NCBI GenBank assembly: GCA_026713405.1
Contig: JAPOON010000255.1
Coordinates: 1-5,803 of the forward strand
Direction: 5' to 3'
Length of the DNA stretch: 5,803 bases
Source of the DNA: Gammaproteobacteria bacterium
GTDB lineage: Bacteria; Pseudomonadota; Gammaproteobacteria; Pseudomonadales; Azotimanducaceae_A
Shown: one piece after another, positions 1 to 4,509 of the stretch
How positions within the stretch are numbered: the first letter of the stretch is position 1
Layout: each line of letters opens with the position of its first letter
Notes under the pieces: generated by a model
The model's database searches: none
The model's input: only the letters and a program-made list of their open reading frames with translations
Told to the model about the DNA's origin: nothing
Position numbers and translations under genes: made by a program

Positions 1-860
1 AGTTCCCCCGCCTGCCGGGGCGCAAGCGCGGCATCAAGCCCCCCAGGGTGACCGTCCCCGACCAGAGCTCCCACGGCCGCACCATGGCGACCCTCACCGC
101 CCCCGGCAACCGCAAGGCGCAAGCCGGGTTCGAGCCGCTGCTCACCGGATTCGTACGGGCGCCGTACAACGACTCCGCCACCGTCGAGCAGATCGCTGCC
201 AACAACCCCGACATCGCCGCGATCCTGGTGGAACCCGTTCAAGGCGAGAGCGGGATAAACATCCCGGACGACGGCTACCTCGATACGCTGCGCCGCATCT
301 GCGATGCCAACGACTGGCTGCTGATGCTCGATGAGGTACAGACCGGCAACGGCCGCACCGGCCGCTTCTTCGCCTACCAGCACACCGGCTGCCTGCCGGA
401 CGTGGTCACCACCGCCAAGGGCCTCGGCAACGGCATTCCCATCGGGGTCTGCCTCGCCCGGGGCGATGCCGCCGAGATGTTCCAGCCCGGCCACCACGGC
501 TCCACCTTCGGGGGGAACTTCATCGCCTGCGCGGCGGCGCACGCCGTGCTGGACACCCTCGAGAACGAGAATCTCATGGAGCGTGCCGGCGTGCTCGGCA
601 AACGCATCGTCGATGGCCTCGGCGCGGCGCTGAAGGGCAACAACAGCATCAAGGAAATCCGCGGCAAGGGCCTCATGATCGCCGTCGAGTTGAACGAACC
701 CGTGCCGGGGCTGGTCAACGCGGGGCTCGAGCAGCGCGTCCTCATCAACGCCATCGGCGACACCATCGTCCGGCTGCTGCCGCCCCTCACGCTCACGGAC
801 GCAGAAGCGGACGAGGTGATTGCGCGGGTTGCGGCGTTGATCGAAGGCCAGATGTCCTGA
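1..860 (+). CDS. argD: Acetylornithine aminotransferase (class III PLP aminotransferase), 5' end outside window
   Basis: This PLP enzyme transfers an amino group between N-acetylornithine and 2-oxoglutarate in cytoplasmic arginine biosynthesis. The reading frame is open from base 3, so the gene starts before the window; 285 residues are visible and roughly 105-115 are missing (family length about 390-400). The GTG at 48 is internal. Visible motifs: HGRTMATL just after base 70, EPVQGESG, LDEVQTGNGRTG with the PLP-pyridine Asp at 330-332, TTAKGLGNG with the Schiff-base Lys at 417-419, and HGSTFGGN near 498. argF follows 112 bp downstream on the same strand, which supports argD over other class III aminotransferases; succinylornithine or ornithine transaminase activity cannot be excluded. 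Oddities: the usual Phe of the FHGRT motif is Ser (codon 69-71), and Pro replaces expected residues at several nearby sites. The family call is firm; the substrate call is good but inferred. Confidence 0.88.
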   Translation, partial: FPRLPGRKRGIKPPRVTVPDQSSHGRTMATLTAPGNRKAQAGFEPLLTGFVRAPYNDSATVEQIAANNPDIAAILVEPVQGESGINIPDDGYLDTLRRICDANDWLLMLDEVQTGNGRTGRFFAYQHTGCLPDVVTTAKGLGNGIPIGVCLARGDAAEMFQPGHHGSTFGGNFIACAAAHAVLDTLENENLMERAGVLGKRIVDGLGAALKGNNSIKEIRGKGLMIAVELNEPVPGLVNAGLEQRVLINAIGDTIVRLLPPLTLTDAEADEVIARVAALIEGQMS

Positions 861-883
861 AACGAGCGGAAGCGGGCCCACCG

Positions 884-976
884 ATGAACAATCCAGCACT
901 CAATACCCGCCGTGGGAGCTTTGACGCCTCAGCCCGCATTGCGGCCTGGAATCCGAACGCGGATGCAGTGCAATGA
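884..976 (+). CDS. Candidate 30-residue small ORF coupled to argF (possible leader peptide)
   Basis: An ATG at 884 opens a 30-codon frame that almost fills the gap between argD and argF and ends in TGA at 974-976, overlapping the argF ATG as ATGA. A GGAAG at 868-872 lies 11 bases upstream, a usable but long Shine-Dalgarno spacing. The peptide has three Arg residues, including a tandem pair at codons 9-10 (CGC CGT, 908-913). About 59% of its third codon positions are G or C, lower than expected for a well-expressed gene here. I do not recognise the peptide. Coupling would make sense because argF has only a weak ribosome site of its own, but an open frame this short is common by chance in GC-rich DNA. 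Confidence 0.22.
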   Translation: MNNPALNTRRGSFDASARIAAWNPNADAVQ

Positions 977-1878
977 GCAAGCGGGATTTCCTGTCGCTGC
1001 TCGACTGCTCTCCGGAAGAACTGAAGGCCCTGCTCGCCCGGGGCAGCGAACTCAAGCGCAATCTCGCCGCGGGCGAAACCTACCGGCCCCTGGTCGGCCG
1101 CACCGCCGGGCTGATGCTGCTGCTCAGCAGCACCCGCACGCGCGTGGCGTTCGAAGCCGGCATGAACCAGCTGGGCGGCCTGGCAATCTTCCTGGGGGCC
1201 GCGGACACCCAGCTCGGGCGGGGCGAGCCGATTACCGATACCGCAAGGGTTCTTTCCGAGATGGTGGACATCGCCATCATCCGCACGCAGAGCCACGCCG
1301 ATGTCGAAGTCTTTGCCGGGGCCGCGTCCATTCCCGTCATCAACGCCATGACGAACCGCTTTCACCCCTGCCAACTGCTGGCCGACATGCAGACCTTCGA
1401 GGAACTGCGCGGGCCGGTGGAAGGCAGCACGGTCGCCTTTCTCGGCGACGGCTACAACATGTGTCAGTCCTACATCAATGCCGCCGGCCAGTACGGCTTT
1501 CAGCTCAGAGTCGCCTGCCCGCCGGGCTTCGAGCCCGACGCGGAGCTGCTCGCCGCCAGCAACAATACGACGCTGACAGAGGCGCCAAGGGAAGCCGTGG
1601 AAAACGCCGACCTGGTGGTCACCGATGTCTGGTCCTCCATCGGCCACGATGCGGAACGCGAGGAGCGGCGCAACGCCTTTGCGCCCTACCAGGTCAACGA
1701 AGACCTGCTCGATTACGCGAAGGACGACGTGCTGTTTCTGCACTGCCTCCCCGCCCACCGGGGCGAGGAAGTCAACGACACGGTGCTGGACGACCCCCGC
1801 AGCGGCGCCTGGACGGCAGCCGGCAACCGGCTGCACAGCCAGAAGGCACTGCTGGAGTTTCTGCTTATCGAACGCTGA
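973..1878 (+). CDS. argF: Ornithine carbamoyltransferase, anabolic type
   Basis: This enzyme joins carbamoyl phosphate and L-ornithine to make citrulline in cytoplasmic arginine biosynthesis. The 301-residue length is normal. The N-terminal carbamoyl-phosphate domain has STRTR (53-57) and HPCQ (131-134). The ornithine domain has GDGYNM (158-163), which keeps the ornithine-binding Asn, Asp218 in the DVW motif, and HCLPAHRGEE (257-266). The HCLPAHRG loop argues against N-acetyl- or N-succinylornithine carbamoyltransferases. The start is supported because MSKRDFLSLLDCSPEEL matches the beginning of Pseudomonas-type ArgF. Only a weak GGA (961-963) precedes the ATG. Two departures stand out: the usual FEK before S-T-R-T-R is LLL (49-51), and the ornithine-loop SMG is SIG (222-224). 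argD lies upstream; the next gene is convergent. Confidence 0.93.
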   Translation: MSKRDFLSLLDCSPEELKALLARGSELKRNLAAGETYRPLVGRTAGLMLLLSSTRTRVAFEAGMNQLGGLAIFLGAADTQLGRGEPITDTARVLSEMVDIAIIRTQSHADVEVFAGAASIPVINAMTNRFHPCQLLADMQTFEELRGPVEGSTVAFLGDGYNMCQSYINAAGQYGFQLRVACPPGFEPDAELLAASNNTTLTEAPREAVENADLVVTDVWSSIGHDAEREERRNAFAPYQVNEDLLDYAKDDVLFLHCLPAHRGEEVNDTVLDDPRSGAWTAAGNRLHSQKALLEFLLIER

Positions 1879-1888
1879 AGGGGGAACG

Positions 1889-1917
1889 CCCGGCCCCGCG
1901 AGAACGCGGCGACCGGG
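1889..1917. terminator. Stem-loop between convergent argF and Nudix genes; possible bidirectional terminator
   Basis: CCCGG (1889-1893) pairs with CCGGG (1913-1917), and inside it CCGCG (1896-1900) pairs with CGCGG (1905-1909) around an AGAA loop. A 2/3-base internal loop separates the two stems. The hairpin starts 11 bases after the argF stop. No T-run follows on either strand, so it is not a classic intrinsic terminator. It may act as a weak terminator, an mRNA 3'-end stabiliser, or nothing. The rest of the 1879-1980 gap shows nothing convincing. Confidence 0.3.
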
Positions 1918-1980
1918 TGCAAACCTGATTCATTTGAGAACCTGGACCGCAAACAGGACCGCCTGGCCTGCAATCTCCAA

Positions 1981-2499
1981 TTACCGCTCCCGCAACGCAT
2001 AGCTCAGCAGCTTGCCGGACTCGAAAAGGAAATCTCCCCGCACGGGCCGCCCTGCGAGTATCTCCGGTAGCCAGATGCGGTCATCCTCCCACATCGCGGC
2101 GTACGGAATCGCATCCAGCGGCACCCAGAATGGCTTCGCCTCGTCGGTTTCGTGCGGTGTTCCCTCGTGGTTTTCGGCGACAAAGACATGACCCAGCCAC
2201 TGGGGGTCGACACGGTCGACGAAGCGCAGAACAGCCATGTGCACGGGGTCGAGCGCCCGCACGCCCACCTCTTCCAGGGTTTCCCGAACCGCGGATTCCT
2301 CGGGCGTCTCCCCCGCATCGACCTTGCCGCCCGGGGCGTTGATCTTGCCCGCGCCGTGGCCCCGCTTCTTGCGAATCAGCAGCAGCCGGTCGCCATCGCG
2401 AATGAACAGCAGGGTGCCGGTGTAGTCGGGTTGCCAGCCGACCAGGCGCCGCTGCAGTTCCGCCCGCAGCGACGCAACGGTGAGATCAGCGTCCGTCAA
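1981..2499 (-). CDS. MTH1-like Nudix hydrolase, probable 8-oxo-dGTP / oxidised purine dNTP diphosphatase
   Basis: This protein probably hydrolyses oxidised purine nucleoside triphosphates to monophosphates and so limits mutation. With the TTG start at 2499 it has 172 residues. The Nudix box G-x5-E-x7-RE-x2-EE-x-G is complete (residues 58-80). The flanking sequence resembles human MTH1: KKRGHGAGKINAPGGK before the box keeps the base-contacting Asn (54), and MWEDD keeps Trp137, Asp139 and Asp140, which match MTH1 Trp117, Asp119 and Asp120. The C-terminal pattern (W-P near the MWEDD, then G-x-F-x-F) also matches. The only in-frame alternative start upstream of the domain is ATG 2574, which would overlap the glycosyltransferase by 89 bases and add residues unlike the family. 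TTG 2499 overlaps it by 14 bases, suggesting translational coupling; an AGGA lies only 2 bases before it, so the start is not certain. Substrate is inferred from residues. Confidence 0.85.
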   Translation of the reverse strand: MTDADLTVASLRAELQRRLVGWQPDYTGTLLFIRDGDRLLLIRKKRGHGAGKINAPGGKVDAGETPEESAVRETLEEVGVRALDPVHMAVLRFVDRVDPQWLGHVFVAENHEGTPHETDEAKPFWVPLDAIPYAAMWEDDRIWLPEILAGRPVRGDFLFESGKLLSYALRER

Positions 2500-3574
2500 C
2501 GTCCTGCCAGTCGAAGACGGCGAGATTGTCGGCCATCCGGCAGGCGATTTTCGGCCAGCCGTTGGCCACGGCATAGGCGCGGCAGTCTTCCCGGCTGACC
2601 TGCAACGCGTTTCGTACCGCGACGTTCAGGTCCTCGTCCAGCCAGCCCGTGACGCCCTGCTGCACGACGTCCTTCGGGCCGGTCACCGGATAGGCGGCCA
2701 CCGGCGTGCCGCAGGCCAGGGCCTCGAGCATGACCAGGCCGAAGGTATCGGTGCGGCTGGGAAACACGAAGGCATCGGCCGCCGCGTATTCGTCGACCAG
2801 CGGCTGACCCTTGCGGTAACCGAGCCATTGCGCGTGCGGATACCTGGCCTCGAGTTCCGCGCGCTGCGGCCCGTCGCCGACCATGACTTTTTCCGCATCG
2901 AGGTCCAGGTCGAGAAAGGCTTGAACGTTCTTTTCGACGGCGATGCGGCCGACGTACAGGAGGCGCGGTCGCCGGCCGCTGGACGAGCCGCCGTTGGCGC
3001 CATTGTCCCCCGGCCGATCCGAGGCGGCGCGCGGCTGGAGGGCGGCGGCGCCCAGACGGTCCGGCGCGGGTCGAAACCTGTCCGTGTCCACCCCACGGCT
3101 CCAGACGACGAGATTGCGCAACCCCCAGCCGAGCAGTTCCTGCTTCAACGATTCGGTGGTGCACAGCGTGCGCTGTGCCGGGCGATGAAACCAGCGGATG
3201 AAGGCATAGCCCATGCTCAGGGGTAGACGAATACGCTGATGCGCGTACTCCGGGAACTTCGTATGCAACGACGTGGTAAAGGGGATGCCCCGCCGCCGGA
3301 ACAGGCTCCGCGCATAGAGCCCGAGCGGCCCTTCGGTGGCGACATGACAGGCGTCCGGCCGCTCGTGGCGCAGCGTCTCGTCGAGCTTCCACGGGTTACG
3401 CGAGATGCGGATCTCGGGATAGCTGGGCAGCGGCACCTGCTTGAACTCGCCGGGATGCACCACTCGGGCTTCGAACCCGAATTCCGGCAGATGACGCGTC
3501 ACCTGTTGCAGGGTGGTGACGACGCCGTTGGTCTGCGGCTCCCAGGCATCGGTTACGAGCAACAACTTTTTCAC
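2486..3574 (-). CDS. GT4-family glycosyltransferase (GT-B fold), acceptor unknown
   Basis: This 362-residue retaining glycosyltransferase transfers a sugar from a nucleotide-sugar donor. The N-terminal Rossmann domain begins LLVTDAWEPQTNGVVTTL (5-22), followed by HVATEGPLG (77-85), TTSLHTKFPEY (100-110) and WSRGVD (158-163). The donor domain has YVGRIAVEKN (207-216), VGDGP (232-236) and FPSRTDTFGLVMLEALACG (271-289). In this E-x7-E motif the first acid is Asp276 and the second Glu284, as in relatives of SqdX and the diacylglycerol glycosyltransferases. A glycolipid product is therefore plausible, but the PlcP phosphoesterase that often accompanies such enzymes is not visible. The start is GTG, set by AGGGG 8 bases upstream. 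An Ala/Gly/Ser/Arg-rich insert lies between the domains (about 171-203). No signal peptide or clear membrane segment is seen. It is probably co-transcribed with the dUTPase upstream and the Nudix gene downstream. Confidence 0.9.
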   Translation of the reverse strand: MKKLLLVTDAWEPQTNGVVTTLQQVTRHLPEFGFEARVVHPGEFKQVPLPSYPEIRISRNPWKLDETLRHERPDACHVATEGPLGLYARSLFRRRGIPFTTSLHTKFPEYAHQRIRLPLSMGYAFIRWFHRPAQRTLCTTESLKQELLGWGLRNLVVWSRGVDTDRFRPAPDRLGAAALQPRAASDRPGDNGANGGSSSGRRPRLLYVGRIAVEKNVQAFLDLDLDAEKVMVGDGPQRAELEARYPHAQWLGYRKGQPLVDEYAAADAFVFPSRTDTFGLVMLEALACGTPVAAYPVTGPKDVVQQGVTGWLDEDLNVAVRNALQVSREDCRAYAVANGWPKIACRMADNLAVFDWQDVDGR

Positions 3575-3687
3575 CTGCCCGTCCCCTCATGAAACGCCTG
3601 CGGCCCGGCGCTTCCGCACGACCGACCCCGCGAGCCCGTCGAGTCAAACAGACCAGACCGGAGAGCGCCCGCGGAGCGACGAGCCAT
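3571..3687 (-). CDS. Candidate 38-residue small ORF filling the dUTPase-glycosyltransferase gap
   Basis: An ATG 4 bases after the dUTPase stop opens a 38-codon frame whose TGA overlaps the glycosyltransferase GTG as GTGA, so it fills the intergenic gap almost exactly. The peptide is rich in Arg, Gly and Ser, shows no recognisable domain, and has about 73% G or C at third positions. No convincing ribosome site precedes it. The composition looks like GC-rich noise, and the same frame runs open back into the dUTPase gene. I keep it only because of its exact fit between two co-directional genes. Apart from the ribosome site above, I see no terminator or promoter in this gap. Confidence 0.13.
   Translation of the reverse strand: MARRSAGALRSGLFDSTGSRGRSCGSAGPQAFHEGTGR
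3583..3587 (-). promoter_or_regulatory. Shine-Dalgarno for the GTG start of the glycosyltransferase
   Basis: AGGGG on the - strand sits 8 bases before the GTG at 3574-3572. It is the best ribosome site in the gap and decides the start. A nearer ATG (3590-3588) is out of frame with the glycosyltransferase. Confidence 0.65.
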
Positions 3688-3691
3688 GCAA

Positions 3692-4327
3692 TCAATCAGC
3701 CGCTTCGCCGCGCCCGCCCGGGTAGCGCGCCTCCAGACGGCCGTACAGGTCGGCGACCGCCGTTTCCGGCCGTTCCAGGTCACCGAGCAGTTCCATGAGG
3801 TGTTCGTTGTCCTCGCGGCCGTCCCAGGTCTTCACGTAGGTGCCCGTCTTGTAGCCGTGGTCCTGGCGAAACCGGTTCAGCACGTTCTTGCCGATGTACA
3901 GGCGGAACAGTTCGTCGAAAGTCAGCGGCAGCAGCCGCATTGCCTCGGCGAACGCGTCCAGTGCAAACGCCTGGGCCGCCAGGGTCTCCCGGGCGAGGTC
4001 TTCCACGGCCAGGCGCAATGCCTCGGGCTCCGCTTCCGCAACCGGTTCGATGTCGAGGATCTCGATGGCGCTGGCGTTCAGCGCATCCGCGCGGATCAGG
4101 TCGCTCATGCCGAAGTGCCAGATGTCCACCAGTTCCAGCTTGACCTGGTCGAGGTCCGGCCGCTGATGTTTCCACCACTTCCAGCCGAAGTGATCCAGCA
4201 GTTCCGCACACTCGACCCAGACGGCCCGGTAGTACTCATAGCCACTCTGGCGCCACTGCGGATGCACCTGGGTGTTGTGCGCATCCTGCATGGCGGCCAT
4301 GGTGTCCAGCATGGCTGCCCTGTCCAT
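3692..4327 (-). CDS. dUTP diphosphatase, dimeric all-alpha (dUTPase_2) family
   Basis: This enzyme hydrolyses dUTP (and often dUDP) to dUMP, keeping uracil out of DNA and supplying thymidylate synthesis. With ATG 4327 it has 211 residues. The all-alpha NTP pyrophosphatase metal site is clear: ECAE (39-42) and, 22 residues on, ELVD (65-68). Between them is GWKWWK (48-53), typical of dimeric dUTPases. The later family motif KNVLNRFRQDHGYK (147-160) contributes to nucleotide binding. The frame is open up to 4522, but the extra 65 residues are Arg/Gly/Pro-rich, unlike the family, and extend past the predicted promoter. ATG 4312, five codons later, is a possible alternative, with AGGG just upstream. 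This is a different fold from the trimeric Dut of E. coli. It is probably the first gene of the operon that also holds the glycosyltransferase and the Nudix hydrolase. Confidence 0.92.
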   Translation of the reverse strand: MDRAAMLDTMAAMQDAHNTQVHPQWRQSGYEYYRAVWVECAELLDHFGWKWWKHQRPDLDQVKLELVDIWHFGMSDLIRADALNASAIEILDIEPVAEAEPEALRLAVEDLARETLAAQAFALDAFAEAMRLLPLTFDELFRLYIGKNVLNRFRQDHGYKTGTYVKTWDGREDNEHLMELLGDLERPETAVADLYGRLEARYPGGRGEAAD

Positions 4328-4366
4328 CCGGTTTCCGGCACTCCGGTCGAGCCTGGGAGGGCTGGA

Positions 4367-4396
4367 ATTATGGAGCAATCGGGAACCCCCGGCCAA
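4367..4396 (-). promoter_or_regulatory. Predicted sigma70 promoter for the dUTPase operon
   Basis: On the - strand, TTGGCC (4396-4391, 4 of 6 matches to TTGACA) is followed after 18 bases by CATAAT (4372-4367, 5 of 6 matches to TATAAT). The -10 lies in the most AT-rich spot of the intergenic region. Transcription would start near 4360, leaving a leader of about 33 bases before ATG 4327, consistent with that start. The call rests on consensus matching alone. Confidence 0.45.
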
Positions 4397-4409
4397 GCGA
4401 GCGTTCCCG
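4380..4409. repeat. Perfect 7-bp inverted repeat over the predicted -35 box (possible operator)
   Basis: CGGGAAC (4380-4386) and GTTCCCG (4403-4409) are separated by 16 bases, and the predicted -35 hexamer (4391-4396) lies at the centre. The half-site spacing of 23 bp centre to centre is about two helical turns, so a dimeric regulator could bind one face. An inverted repeat of this size also arises by chance in GC-rich DNA. The rest of the 182-bp region (4328-4509) holds the ribosome sites of the two divergent genes and nothing else convincing. Confidence 0.3.
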
Positions 4410-4509
4410 GCGCTGCAGCCGCATCGCCGAAGACCGGGGCCGTCCGGCCGCGGTCGCACCCCCCGGCGCGCTTCGGCTACACTGCCGCCTTTCCGATCGG
4501 AGCGGATGC

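Noticed and set aside
921..949. TTGACG resembling a -35 box in the argD-argF gap
   Set aside because: No -10-like hexamer lies 16-18 bases downstream, so an internal argF promoter is not supported.
793..1836. 347-residue open frame on the - strand opposite argF
   Set aside because: It lies wholly antisense to a clearly recognised enzyme, has no family motif, and long antisense frames are expected when third positions are mostly G or C.
973..1878. Reading argF as an N-acetylornithine or N-succinylornithine carbamoyltransferase because of its unusual motifs
   Set aside because: The HCLPAHRGEE loop and the overall match to anabolic ornithine carbamoyltransferase fit the ordinary enzyme better.
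2480..3226. 248-residue open frame on the + strand opposite the glycosyltransferase
   Set aside because: No motif is recognisable and the glycosyltransferase motifs run through the same bases on the other strand.
3599..3618. TGCGG/CCGCA hairpin in the dUTPase-glycosyltransferase gap as a terminator
   Set aside because: The stem is only 5 bp with a 10-base loop and no T-run, which is expected by chance at this GC content.
4478..4483. TACACT as a possible -10 box for the acyl-CoA dehydrogenase
   Set aside because: It matches only 4 of 6 positions and no acceptable -35 hexamer lies 16-18 bases upstream in the GC-rich sequence; it might be real but cannot be supported.
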